From Candidatus Coatesiibacteriota bacterium (lineage in GTDB: Bacteria; RBG-13-66-14), in the NCBI GenBank assembly GCA_014728185.1, contig WJMB01000138.1:1-34353 (forward strand): a DNA stretch of 34,353 bases, read 5' to 3'. Position 1 is the first letter of the stretch; the number at the start of each line of letters is the position of its first letter. This document shows positions 1 through 7,769 of this stretch, piece after piece. The notes below the pieces were generated by a model. That model was not told where the DNA came from and made no database searches. It worked only from the letters and a program-made list of their open reading frames with translations. Position numbers and translations under genes: made by a program.

Positions 1-25
1 CCAGATGACGGACTGGTAACGGAAT

Positions 26-43
26 GATAAGCGTTCGCTTATC
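26..43. other. short hairpin before the first gene
   Basis: GATAAGC and GCTTATC form a perfect 7-bp stem around GTTC. There is no T-tract. It may be the end of an upstream transcript or a leader hairpin of the activase gene. Similar GCTGATAAGC strings follow the stops of the next two genes. Confidence 0.3.
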
Positions 44-129
44 GCTCAACGGCGCAGGATTCGCGGATGAATCGTGCAAGCGCGCCCCACGGCAGCGCAC
101 ATTATGACAGTAAAAACGGAAGGCGGCCG

Positions 130-1239
130 GTGAAGCTCAGCTTCCCCCACATGGGCAACATGTACATCGCGCTGCGGGTGCTGCTCGAGGCCCTGGGTCG
201 CGATTACGTGGTGCCGCCCCCCTGCTCGAAGCGGACGCTTGAGCTGGGTGTGCGTCACAGCCCGGAGACGGCTTGTCTGCCGCTGAAGATCAACCTGGGC
301 AACTTTCTGGAGGCCATCGAGCGGGGCGCCGACACGCTGCTGGTCATCGGCGGCGGCGGTCCCTGCCGCTTCGGCTACTACGGCTCGGTTCAGGAGCAGA
401 TCCTCAAGAACCTTGGCTACGACGTCACCTTCCACTACTTCAGCCAGGACACCAAAGAAGACTTCATCAACATGTTCCGCACGATCTCGAAGCGTTCCGG
501 TCTGCTACGTTTATGGCGGGCCTTCCGCTTCGGGTTGCGCAAGCTTCAGGCCATCGAGTTCGTCGAGGAGTCGGCCCGACGCGCCCGCTGGCGCGCCGCC
601 GAACCCCGCAGGGCCGAGAAGCTGCAGCAGAAATACCTCAAGCGCATCGATGACGCCGGCTGGTATCTCTCACTGCGCGCCGCCGAGATCAGCGCCCGGC
701 GTGATTTCGCCGGCCTGCCCGACCGCGACGACAAGCCGGATAAACCTCTGCGGGTCGGTGTAGTCGGCGAGCTCTACGTGGTCCTCGAGCGCTTCGTCAA
801 CTTCGAGATCGAGCGGCGCCTGGGCGAGATGGGAGTCTGGGTCGAGCGCCCGGTCTCGCTGTCGGCCTGGCTGCACCACAAGATGACCACTGGCGGTGTC
901 GGCGGCGACGCCGACCGCGAGACGGCCAAGCGCTACGCCGAGAAGTACCTGGCCTACGACGCCGGCGGCGAGAGCGTGGTCAGCGTCGGCCAGACGGTGC
1001 GCATGGCCCGCGAGGGTTACGACGGCGTGGTCCACCTGATGCCCTTCACCTGCATGCCGGAGATCGTGGCCCAGAACATCCTCACCCGGGTATCCAACGA
1101 GCTGGGCATCCCGGTGCTGACGCTGATCATGGACGAGCACACCGCCGAGGCCGGGATCGTCACCCGGCTGGAGGCCTTTGTTGATTTGCTTGCCCACAAG
1201 CGCGGCCTGACCCGGACCGAGCCGCTGCCGACGGCTTGA
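130..1239 (+). CDS. CoA protein activase (COG3581-type, acyl-CoA dehydratase activase-related)
   Basis: This protein resembles the COG3581 family that accompanies ATP-dependent activators of 2-hydroxyacyl-CoA dehydratases and benzoyl-CoA reductases. Its own reaction is unproven. Visible hallmarks from the chosen start are SFPHMGNMYIALR near the N-terminus, PPPCSKRTLELG, ETACLPLKINLGNF, GGGGPCRFGYYGS and, late in the chain, MPFTCMPEIVAQNIL. Family members usually read GGCGPCR; the first Cys is Gly here. I prefer the GTG at 130 because GGAAGG (118-123) lies 6 nt upstream and family proteins begin at about this point. An in-frame ATG at 67 would add 21 unfamiliar residues. The BadF/HgdC-type ATPase that normally partners it starts 456 bp downstream on the same strand. 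The third usual partner (COG3580/DUF2229) is not in the window and may lie upstream. Confidence 0.85.
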   Translation: MKLSFPHMGNMYIALRVLLEALGRDYVVPPPCSKRTLELGVRHSPETACLPLKINLGNFLEAIERGADTLLVIGGGGPCRFGYYGSVQEQILKNLGYDVTFHYFSQDTKEDFINMFRTISKRSGLLRLWRAFRFGLRKLQAIEFVEESARRARWRAAEPRRAEKLQQKYLKRIDDAGWYLSLRAAEISARRDFAGLPDRDDKPDKPLRVGVVGELYVVLERFVNFEIERRLGEMGVWVERPVSLSAWLHHKMTTGGVGGDADRETAKRYAEKYLAYDAGGESVVSVGQTVRMAREGYDGVVHLMPFTCMPEIVAQNILTRVSNELGIPVLTLIMDEHTAEAGIVTRLEAFVDLLAHKRGLTRTEPLPTA

Positions 1240-1695
1240 ACCGTCCCGGGATCAGTCTAAGCGGCGGAAGCTGATAAGCGAGGGAATGCTCACCTAGTTA
1301 TCGACCGCCATCGGCGGCTAATCGAATGTGACTTGACGCTTCCTAGCTCATTGTTCGTATCATTTGGCATCCTGGAGCCTGTTCGGCAAATAAACGTGAT
1401 TCAACGAGCGGGTCATTCGCCGTCTGGCAGAGCTGTGGACAGATTCCGATTTCAACAAGCGCATCCCTCGTCACGGCCTTTTTTCAAATGCTCATAAGTG
1501 CCGGCAGATTACAATCATATCCAGGTCCGAAGCGGTAACCATCTCTCGCTCCGGTTGCTGGTCCGGCTTCCTGTGTCGATCCCCATGCGCATCATGCATA
1601 TATTGCGTTTACCGTTCCGAGCCGATCCCGGCGACCACCCATGTGTCCGCTGATTTACCAACCACTGGTTCGAGGATCCAGTTCGAGGAGACATC
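1240..1695. other. intergenic region between the two activase genes
   Basis: These 456 bp have no convincing gene. TTGACG at about 1333 and TATCAT about 19 nt later could be a weak promoter for the ATPase gene, but the spacing is long. Around 1508-1535 is a stub of repeat family III (CAGATTACAATCA followed by GGTCCGAAG). The separation of two normally adjacent partner genes is probably due to such repeat-derived DNA. Confidence 0.4.
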
Positions 1696-2685
1696 TTGAC
1701 TGAGCGCTATTATCTTGGCGTCGACGTGGGCTCGGTGAGCACCAATTTCGCCCTGGTGGATGAGGGCGGCGAGGTCTCCCAGTCGCTCTACCTGCGCACC
1801 CAGGGCCGACCAATCGAGACCGTTCAGCGCGGTCTGGCCCAGCTCAACAAGCTGCTCGACGGTCGCTCCGAGGTCATCGCCGGCGTGGGCACCACGGGCT
1901 CGGCTCGTCAGCTCACCGCGGTGCTGGTCGGCGCCGATTCGGTCAAGAACGAGATCACGGCCCACGCCATCGCCGCGGGCCTCGAGATACCCGGCGTGCG
2001 CACCGTCTTCGAGATCGGAGGCCAGGACTCCAAGATTATCATCCTGCGCGAGAGCATCGTCGTCGATTTCGCGATGAACACGGTCTGCGCGGCGGGCACT
2101 GGTTCGTTTCTCGACCAGCAGGCGGCGCGGCTGGACATCGCCATCGAGGAGTTCGGCGGCTACGCCCTCAAGTCGACCAGCGCGGTGCGCATCGCCGGAC
2201 GCTGCACCGTCTTCGCCGAAAGCGATATGATCCACAAGCAGCAGATGGGCCACTCCACCGAAGACATCATCGCCGGATTGAGCGAGGCCCTGGTGCGCAA
2301 TTACCTCAACAACATCGCCCGGGGCAAGGACATCCAGCCCCCGATGGTTTTCCAGGGCGGCGTGGCGGCCAACGTGGGCATCAAGCGGGCCTTCGAGAAG
2401 GCCCTGGGTCACGAGGTCATCGTCCCCGAGCATCACAAGGTCATGGGAGCCATCGGCGCGGCTCAACTGGCGCGTGAGCGCGTCGAGATCACTGGCACGA
2501 CCCGATTCAAGGGCTTCGACGCCGCCGAGTTCAGCTACCGCACCCGGGGTTTCGAGTGCGGCTACTGCCCCAACGTTTGCGAGGTCGTCGAGATCCTGCA
2601 GGACGGCGCGGTGATCAGCCGCTGGGGCGACAAGTGCGGCCGCTGGCAGAACCTGGATGTTCCCAGCCCCGTCGGCAAGCGCTGA
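1696..2685 (+). CDS. acyl-CoA dehydratase activase, BadF/BadG/BcrA/BcrD ATPase family
   Basis: HgdC-type ATPases of the ASKHA fold transfer an electron to a 2-hydroxyacyl-CoA dehydratase or benzoyl-CoA reductase using ATP and a Fe-S cluster shared by the dimer. Visible are the phosphate-1 motif LGVDVGSVSTNFAL (about residues 7-20), GVGTTGSAR, EIGGQDSKIIIL, the cluster-ligand region NTVCAAGTGSFLDQQ, AGRCTVFAESDMIHKQQ with the second Cys, FQGGVAANVG and VPEHHKVMGAIGAA. The C-terminus (about 275-329) adds a four-Cys segment, FECGYCPNVCEV and GDKCGRW, like the Cys module that opens the DUF2229 part of longer activases. The protein therefore looks cut at a natural domain junction. The start is TTG with GAGGAG 5 nt upstream. 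It pairs functionally with the COG3581 gene before it; no dehydratase gene is in the window. Confidence 0.9.
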   Translation: MTERYYLGVDVGSVSTNFALVDEGGEVSQSLYLRTQGRPIETVQRGLAQLNKLLDGRSEVIAGVGTTGSARQLTAVLVGADSVKNEITAHAIAAGLEIPGVRTVFEIGGQDSKIIILRESIVVDFAMNTVCAAGTGSFLDQQAARLDIAIEEFGGYALKSTSAVRIAGRCTVFAESDMIHKQQMGHSTEDIIAGLSEALVRNYLNNIARGKDIQPPMVFQGGVAANVGIKRAFEKALGHEVIVPEHHKVMGAIGAAQLARERVEITGTTRFKGFDAAEFSYRTRGFECGYCPNVCEVVEILQDGAVISRWGDKCGRWQNLDVPSPVGKR

Positions 2686-2738
2686 TAAGCCGTGAGCGGC
2701 GGATCGACTGAAACCGTCGGAGAAAAACGCCTAAGGTC

Positions 2739-2767
2739 TTGACCTGTCATCAATAATCCGGTAACAT
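2739..2767 (+). promoter_or_regulatory. sigma70-type promoter of the HU gene
   Basis: TTGACC (2739-2744), a 17-nt spacer and TAACAT (2762-2767). The expected leader to the HU start is about 125 nt. Confidence 0.5.
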
Positions 2768-2789
2768 CAAAATTCGTTACGGTACTACA

Positions 2790-2804
2790 TTCTACAACGT
2801 AGAA
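2790..2804. promoter_or_regulatory. 15-bp dyad, possible operator in the HU leader
   Basis: TTCTAC-AAC-GTAGAA is a perfect 6-bp inverted repeat about 22 bp downstream of the -10 box of the HU promoter, a typical place for a repressor site. The regulator is unknown. Confidence 0.35.
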
Positions 2805-2897
2805 AAAGCATACGTTTTTCCGGTTGCTGCGTACTAGGCTGACTGGTGAATCGCGGGTTCTCGTTATCCAACCCGGAGCGGCTTCAAGGAGTCGGCA

Positions 2898-3200
2898 ATG
2901 ACCAAAGCGGATCTGGCCCAAAAGATATCAAAAAGCACCGGTCTGACACTCAAGCAGACCACGGAGCTGATCAACGCCATCCTGGAGACGCTCATCGAGT
3001 GCCTGACGACGCCCGGCGACGAAGAGACACTCAAGAAGCAGCGCGTCGAGATCCGGGGCTTCGGCACCTTCCGCTTGCGCCATAAGCGCGCCCGGCAGGC
3101 CCGCAACCCGCGCACCGGCGAGATCATCGAGGTCAAGGAGAAGTGGGTTCCCCACTTCAAGCCGTCGAAGAAACTCAAGAGCATGCTGCCCGACGGTTAA
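2898..3200 (+). CDS. HU/IHF-family DNA-binding protein
   Basis: HU and IHF proteins are small dimeric DNA-bending proteins of the nucleoid. The 100-residue protein shows the family pattern: N-terminal helices (TKADLAQKISKSTGLTLKQ), the signature VEIRGFGTFRLRHKRAR, the DNA-binding arm ARNPRTGEIIEVKEKW, and HFKPSKKLK at the C-terminus. The arm has the ARNPxTG motif with the intercalating Pro. It is about 10 residues longer than typical HU, with a small insertion (TTPGDEETLKKQ) before the sheet. AAGGAG lies 7 nt before the ATG. It forms its own transcription unit, with a promoter and dyad upstream and an intrinsic terminator downstream. The sequence cannot tell HU from IHF subunits. Confidence 0.93.
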   Translation: MTKADLAQKISKSTGLTLKQTTELINAILETLIECLTTPGDEETLKKQRVEIRGFGTFRLRHKRARQARNPRTGEIIEVKEKWVPHFKPSKKLKSMLPDG

Positions 3201-3241
3201 TAGACCGCTCTCACAGTTAGTTTCTGAAGTCAATAATCAAG

Positions 3242-3266
3242 ACCGGTCCCGCGGAGGGCCGGTTTT
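3242..3266 (+). terminator. intrinsic terminator of the HU gene
   Basis: ACCGGTCCC, loop GCGGA, GGGCCGGT, followed by TTTT. The stem has one bulged base. It sits about 40 nt after the stop codon. Confidence 0.7.
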
Positions 3267-3561
3267 AAAACATAGGCAATATGTTGTCATCCGCGGTACT
3301 GACGCCTAAGATCATCACCTGGATATGGATCGCCATCTTCACTTTATGGCATGATTGATAAGTATTTTAACATCATGAGACGTCTTCGGACCAGATTATG
3401 CAGATAACTGGCGTTCACAGAACAGTTTGATGAACAATTTTTCGCTGTCTGGTCGATCGACGCATCGATCCCCATTCATCAAGAGTTCCCTTTCCGCTTG
3501 CTATTGAGTCGCTTGATGGGCTGCGTAGAAAGCAGATGGTTGGTAAATTCAAATTGCTTAC

Positions 3562-3908
3562 GGGATTATCACGCGTGATTTAACAGGTATGCATCGCTAT
3601 TAGCTGGATATATAGTGGTTTATAGCTGTGCAAGTCGTCCCTGTTTGTGCAAGGCCTGGTGGCGAAAACCAGACTTGCTCTATGAAGGTTCTTTAGAGAA
3701 CACGCATGAGAGTCGGGAAGTCGCGACTCCTGATTTACATCCCAGGTTGTATGAGACTAAACGCTTTCAAACAGCGGCTTTGGCAGGTATGAAAGCTCTT
3801 TGGCTCGTCGAATAAACAGCCTTGCGAAAGATTGTTGTCAGCACCTCCTTTCTAAATGCCGCGCTTTTGCGTTTTCGACGTAGGTTTTCAGTATCAGGTG
3901 ATAATCCC
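3562..3908 (-). mobile_element. family II MITE-like element, copy IIa
   Basis: 347 bp bounded by GGGATTATCAC on the left and GTGATAATCCC on the right, a perfect 11-bp terminal inverted repeat. It is homologous to 5293-5646 in the opposite orientation: the end CGACGTAGG...CAGGTGATAATCCC is the reverse complement of the start of that copy. It shares GAGTCG and GCCTGGTGGC-type internal blocks. No transposase frame is present. Confidence 0.65.
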
Positions 3909-3913
3909 AATGC

Positions 3914-3966
3914 TCATTATCAGCAAATTACAACCATCAACCGGTCCGAAGAGGGTACTCAATCCC
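3914..3966 (+). repeat. family III end fragment
   Basis: ATTATCAGCAAATTACAACC followed by the bipartite 24-mer GGTCCG-N12-AATCCC at 3943-3966. It matches the ends at 32189, 24641 and 7639 by eye. It abuts family II copy IIa, so the region is a composite of repeats. Confidence 0.6.
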
Positions 3967-4203
3967 AAATGGTAAACAACGCCTCACAGCTCATCGTCGA
4001 GTCGTTCTTCTAACCATGATGATCCCTTCAGCTAATCAACTCAACCAATACGTGGTGTCCCGTGCTTCGTGGAATACCCATTCATCCCCCAGTCCCCGTT
4101 ACATCGTTCCAGTCCCGCCGGTCAGCCGCCCTGTATTGCAGCGGCTGCGGTTTAGCCACAAGCGTTGTACGTGATCAGGGCGCCGCCGTGCACGCCGGAC
4201 GGC

Positions 4204-4232
4204 TTGCCTTTTCCCGTCCCAACAGGTACAAT
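4204..4232 (+). promoter_or_regulatory. sigma70-type promoter of the COX24-like mini-gene
   Basis: TTGCCT (4204-4209), a 17-nt spacer and TACAAT (4227-4232). Predicted leader is about 85 nt to the GTG at 4324. With the terminator at 4419 this defines a complete transcript of roughly 210 nt. Confidence 0.6.
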
Positions 4233-4323
4233 ACCCGCTCATATTCAATGGGTTGACGCGCAGCACCCGCCCTTCGTCACTTGCCTGCTTCGATTGACCC
4301 TAGCGGCCGCTGAGAGGAGAAAC

Positions 4324-4416
4324 GTGGGTTCGAGCAAAAAGCGCAAGCGTAAAAAGATCGCCACGCACAAGCGCAAGAAGAAGCGCCGTGCGAATCGGCA
4401 CAAGAAGAAGAAGTAA
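4324..4416 (+). CDS. AURKAIP1/COX24-domain mini-protein (mS38/bS22-like ribosomal protein)
   Basis: A 30-residue protein of which 19 residues are Lys or Arg. It starts MGSSKKRKRKKIATHKRKKK and ends RRANRHKKKK. This matches the very short bacterial relatives of mitochondrial ribosomal protein mS38 (COX24/AURKAIP1 domain), which are basic peptides buried in the small ribosomal subunit near the decoding region in organisms where they have been seen. The start is GTG with AGAGGAGA just upstream. The longer in-frame extension back to 4165 has no RBS and unrelated composition. A near-consensus promoter 5' and a strong terminator 3' make this a self-contained gene, although it lies alone within repeat-rich DNA. 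Ribosome membership is inferred from family resemblance only. Confidence 0.82.
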   Translation: MGSSKKRKRKKIATHKRKKKRRANRHKKKK

Positions 4417-4418
4417 CC

Positions 4419-4447
4419 AAAGCCCCTGTCGCGGGGGCTTTTCTTTT
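4419..4447 (+). terminator. intrinsic terminator of the COX24-like gene
   Basis: AAAGCCCC, loop TGTCGC, GGGGGCTTTTCTTT. It is 3 nt after the stop codon and has a proper T-tract. Confidence 0.85.
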
Positions 4448-4448
4448 A

Positions 4449-4809
4449 GGCACCACACACGACCTCGGACCAACCAACTTCAACTCGAAACACCACCCCA
4501 CCTCGAAAAAAAGCTGCTGATACGAAGCTATGCCGAATGATGTTTGGCCTGCCAGCTCAACCCCTCGGCGACTGCTAGTTATATATGCATGATAATTGAT
4601 TACTTAGCATCGATAAATCGTCATCGAAACCCATTGCGCCAGGCAGTTGATAATGGAGCTTCGTGACGCCGTCAGGGTATCCCGGGAATGTGAAAATCCA
4701 CGTACCTGCCACAATCAGTTCGCTCGATGTGCACATCTGATTGCCTGCTGACAGCATGTCTCAGAACGATATCCAGTAACACCATGGTCCGTGACCATTA
4801 AGTGATCCC
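4449..4809 (-). mobile_element. family I MITE-like element, copy A
   Basis: 361 bp beginning GGCACCACACACGACCTCGG and ending TGACCATTAAGTGATCCC. Its ends are imperfect inverted repeats of about 24 bp (GG-ATCAC...GGACC). It is alignable by eye over its length with copies at 7166-7527, 14230-14601 (same orientation as this one) and 29705-30064. It starts directly behind the terminator of the COX24-like gene. A 60-codon frame inside it is not conserved intact in the other copies. Confidence 0.75.
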
Positions 4810-5292
4810 TTCTCATAATATATTGGAATCAAGTACGGAGTAGCCTGATAAGGGGCGAATGAATGTTTGCCGCCGACACGTAGCGGTCTTGCGGAGCAAT
4901 AATCATTGGACGGGGTCCTCCGACCCCGTCACCAAGCATTGCCATTTTGGATTAACGCGGACGTTTCGAAAGACCAAACCCTAGATATCCCCCCCCGATC
5001 TTGCTCTGTAGGGCGGCCCCTCTGCGAGCCCCCGCGAATATTAAACCGCGTTGCGGGTCTGCAACCTCTCATTCGTCCACGCCTTCCAGAATGCAAATGG
5101 ACGGTACAGGCGAGGACGAACGGTTTTTGACAGACCACACCGATGGTTCTTCTAGTCTCATTCGGTCTTGCACAATTCAATCTCGGTAACCACACTTACA
5201 GTACCGTCACAGTGAATTCACCCAGCAATTTCGCCACAATGCACATAACCCCCATTATCAGAAGCCCGCCACACGGCGGGGTAAAAGTAAAA
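4810..5292. other. intergenic region with two GC hairpins
   Basis: No gene is supported. GACGGGGTC-CTCC-GACCCCGTC at 4909-4930 is a perfect 9-bp hairpin without a T-tract. CCCGCC-ACAC-GGCGGG near 5264-5279 is a second. The short frames at 4906-5195 on both strands overlap each other and resemble nothing I know. Confidence 0.4.
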
Positions 5293-5646
5293 GGGATTAT
5301 CACCTGAAACTGAACCTACGTCGAAACCTAAAAATAGCGTCATATAGAATGGATGTGCCCACAACTACCACATGAGGGCCTTCAGCTCGACGGGCCAAAG
5401 AGGGTTTGCGTATCAGCTAAACCAGCTGTTTGGAAAGATTTAGCATCCATATGACTGGTAAGACCGGGATGCTAATAAGGAGTCGGGACTTCCAGACTCT
5501 CAGCGTCCTCTTGCAGCGCCCTCATAGAGCAAGTCTGGTTTTCCGCCACCAGGCGACGCATGGACAGGGACAGCTCGCGCAGCTATAAAGTACATGATAT
5601 CAAGCTATTAGCGATATATGTCTGTTCAGGAACGTGTGATAATCCC
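5293..5646 (+). mobile_element. family II MITE-like element, copy IIb
   Basis: 354 bp starting GGGATTATCACCTGAAACTG and ending AACGTGTGATAATCCC, with an inverted repeat of GGGATTATCAC at the ends. Homologous to 25986-26332 in the same orientation and 3562-3908 inverted. Shared blocks include GAACGTGTGATAATCCC-type ends and CTATTAGCGATATATG near the right end. No coding capacity is seen. Confidence 0.7.
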
Positions 5647-6018
5647 AAGTAAAAACTGGGCTCCTTGACGCTTGCCAAAATATTTCAGTTTAAAAACTAG
5701 GTCGGGCAAGAAACGTCGGGAGTTTAATGGTTAGGCCGCGTTGCCATCATGAAACACACAGGTGACTTTCGATCAGGCGCAATGAATAATGGAGCAGACT
5801 TGATACTACAGATCTGCTCCATAGGATAACTCATTGATCAAGCATCCAAAATAGGTATTGATTTGCACCGCCGAGAACTATTAGATAGACTGCCCGCCAG
5901 TTGCGGTATCAATCAGTAGCTTGTGAATCAAGGGTACTAAAACCCCTCCCCTGTCGATGATCGACGCTCTCCGGCCCTCTGAGAAGCTCGTTTATTAGTA
6001 GATGCTAATGCTTTGGGG
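5647..6018. other. intergenic region downstream of the ThiE-like gene
   Basis: 372 bp with no supported gene, tRNA or clear terminator. It is AT-rich like the neighbouring repeats. No intrinsic terminator for the minus-strand ThiE-like gene is obvious. Confidence 0.4.
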
Positions 6019-6684
6019 CTAGCTCTCGCCGCTTCCGCCCCGCTTCTCCAGGCGGCGCGGCTGGAGGTTGTGCTCGTCGATGGAGAGCATGGTCACCAGT
6101 TTTTGCTTGGCCTTGGCCGGGTCATCGGACCGGGTCACGGAGCTGATCACGGCGGTGTAGGCCGGGTGGGCGTCGAGGACCAGGGCCAGCTTGTCCGGGG
6201 TGATGCCGCCGATGGCGCAGACCGGCAGCTCGCAGGCGGCGGTTATCTCCTTGACGGCGCCGACGCCGATGGGCTCGAGAGCGGGCTTGGTCTGGGTGCC
6301 GAAGCAGGGGCCGGCGGCCAGGTAGCTGGCTCCGTCCCGCTGGGCGTCCACGGCCTGCTGCCTGTTTCTGACGGTGCGGCCGATCAGAAGCTCGCCGCCG
6401 ACCAGGCGGCGGACCACCTCGACGGGCAGGTCGTCGGCACCCAGGTGGACGCCGTCGGCTCCGGCGGCCAGGGCGATGTCCACCCGGTCGTTGACGATGA
6501 AGGGCACCCCGGCCTCGTGACAGCGACGCGAGAACTCCAACGCGGCCTGGTGGAACTCGCGATCGCTCAGGTTGTCGAGGCGCAACTGGAACACCCCGCA
6601 GCCGGCCAGAAACTCCGTGGTGAAGAGCTTCAGGTTGGCCTCGAGGCCCAGGGTTTCGTCGGTTATCAGATAGAGTCGGGCCAT
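6019..6684 (-). CDS. ThiE/TenI-family protein (putative thiamine-phosphate synthase)
   Basis: ThiE joins hydroxymethylpyrimidine pyrophosphate to thiazole phosphate to give thiamine phosphate; the related TenI is a thiazole tautomerase. The 221-residue protein is a TIM-barrel of the right size. Visible are MARLYLITDE, CGVFQLRLDNLSDREF, FIVNDRVDIALAAGADGVHL, YLAAGPCFGTQTKP (with the conserved Lys) and VCAIGGI. Several ThiE positions are changed: the usual QLREK is QLRLD (Lys lost), HLGQ is HLGA, and the IGxSxH segment is IGRTVRN. This leaves the choice between a divergent ThiE and a TenI-like enzyme open. The C-terminal tail from about residue 200 is basic and extra. It is monocistronic, with repeats on both sides and no other thi gene in view. 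The start is ATG with a weak GGCAGG behind it. Confidence 0.75.
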   Translation of the reverse strand: MARLYLITDETLGLEANLKLFTTEFLAGCGVFQLRLDNLSDREFHQAALEFSRRCHEAGVPFIVNDRVDIALAAGADGVHLGADDLPVEVVRRLVGGELLIGRTVRNRQQAVDAQRDGASYLAAGPCFGTQTKPALEPIGVGAVKEITAACELPVCAIGGITPDKLALVLDAHPAYTAVISSVTRSDDPAKAKQKLVTMLSIDEHNLQPRRLEKRGGSGES

Positions 6685-6719
6685 CGCACACCTGCCGGGG
6701 TAGGTTTGAGGATCAATGC

Positions 6720-6725
6720 ATTATA
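6720..6725 (-). promoter_or_regulatory. consensus -10 box upstream of the ThiE-like gene
   Basis: TATAAT on the minus strand, 36 nt before the ATG, so the leader would be only about 25-30 nt. No good -35 box is present at 16-18 nt. No TPP (thi-box) riboswitch sequence was seen between it and the start. Confidence 0.4.
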
Positions 6726-6825
6726 CTGTTTGATTGACATCGTCGGATTGACGTCGTCTGGGGTTATCGTTTCCAGCGTTTGCGGAAGAGCGTCAGGCTG
6801 AAGGTGATTTAACGAAAGTTGTATC

Positions 6826-7156
6826 ACACTCATGGAGCATACCCCACGTCTCTGACACGTCTTTGGCTGCTGAACTTGTACTTCTGCTACTACACGCGTT
6901 TTATCGGGAGTTACTATCTCCAATGAGCAGATGAAAAGCAGCGCTGACAAAGGGTAGGCCTTATGGATAACCTTCTATGCCAGCAGCTTGTACTTAAAGT
7001 CCTTCCGATTGCTACTCGACTGATAAGCGCATCAATGTCAAGGCCGAAGGATGCGCAGGGTGATATCGGTCAAAGACCAACGCACCCGGACGGCTACTAC
7101 CTGCTCGGTGAACCTCTCGATATCAGCTCTGTTTGGTCCAAGCACGCTCAATGATG
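6826..7156 (+). mobile_element. family III MITE-like element, rearranged copy IIId
   Basis: The right part (from about GGATAACC at 6965 through GATTGCTACTCGACTGATAAG, CTGCTCGGTGAACCTCTC and the end CAATGATGCC) is collinear with 11088-11405. The left part, including CTACTACACGCG, is in the opposite sense to the other copies. The element has therefore been rearranged or is two elements joined. Positions 6907-6949 are repeated exactly, inverted, at 14174-14216. Boundaries are approximate. Confidence 0.5.
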
Positions 7157-7165
7157 CCCGGCGTT

Positions 7166-7527
7166 GGGATCACTTAACTGTCACGGACCATGGTGTTACT
7201 GGATATCGTTCAATTATCAGCAGTTGGGGGACAATCAGGTTTGCACATCGAATTAGTTGTTTGTGGCAGGTCAAGTGGGTTTCCACATTCCCATGATGCT
7301 CGTGTTGATTTCTCGGCGCTCAACAAGGAACTGCTTGCTACTATCGGCCTCGATGAAGATGTGTCGATCCCAAATAGCCTAATAGCAAACATATATAACG
7401 AGTAAGCACTGGTATTTGAAGACAAGAGTCTGCTCTTTCTTCGGCATTGTCATGTATCAGGCGTTTTTTGCGAGGTGGGGCGGTGTTTCGAGTTGTAACT
7501 AGCTAGTCCGGGATCGTGTTTGATGCC
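7166..7527 (+). mobile_element. family I MITE-like element, copy B
   Basis: 362 bp from GGGATCACTTAACTGTCACG to GTGTTTGATGCC, with imperfect terminal inverted repeats. It shares long stretches with copy D (for example the block around TCAGGTTTGCACATCGAATT at about 7238). It contains a 71-codon frame at 7190-7405 which is partly preserved in copy C but broken in A and D, so coding is not supported. Confidence 0.75.
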
Positions 7528-7639
7528 CTTCTTAATTGCAATTTTAAAAAGCTTGTTTTGTGACGGGTGTCCGATACCAATCACGTATATTATCAACAGG
7601 ATAGAATCACGAGCAGGTCCGAAGAGGGTATACGATCCC
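7528..7639 (-). mobile_element. family IV short repeat
   Basis: 112 bp ending in the 24-mer GGTCCG-N12-GATCCC (7616-7639). It is homologous in reverse to 29601-29704 (GGTGTCCGATACCAATCACG and TATTATCAACAGGATAGAATCACG blocks). It directly abuts family I copy B, just as the other family IV copy abuts copy D, but at the other end of family I. Confidence 0.6.
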
Positions 7640-7769
7640 TAATCATTTTCACGGTTCTTAACGGCTATCGACCAGAGCAGCGGGTCGGGCGACCTGTAGG
7701 CAGGTAGGAGCGCCGGGGTGTGCTTGCTCAGTTGTCAACATTCGAAAACCAGTCAAGCATAGATGTTGG
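7640..7769. other. spacer downstream of the TonB-dependent receptor
   Basis: 130 bp between a family IV repeat and the receptor stop codon. No clear intrinsic terminator is visible. Confidence 0.3.

Larger units (their letters stand above)
3267..4203. other. AT-rich repeat-filled intergenic region
   Basis: No supported gene. It holds one full family II repeat (3562-3908) followed directly by a family III end (3914-3966). Around 3393-3412 is a stub resembling the CGGACC...GCAGATAA end of family III. The open frames here (60-70 codons) have low GC and no family resemblance. Confidence 0.6.

Noticed and set aside
3267..6018. CRISPR array or prophage remnant in the long gene-poor stretch
   Set aside because: The repeats are long, dispersed and in both orientations, with no regular spacers; no phage-like or cas genes are present.
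6685..6825. TPP riboswitch upstream of the ThiE-like gene
   Set aside because: The conserved CTGAGA and ACCTGA elements are absent from the short leader.
7190..7405. 71-codon frame inside family I copy B, partly preserved in copy C
   Set aside because: Copies A and D carry frameshifts or stops in the same stretch, substitutions are not concentrated at third positions, and no RBS is present. It is better explained as chance openness in a repeat.
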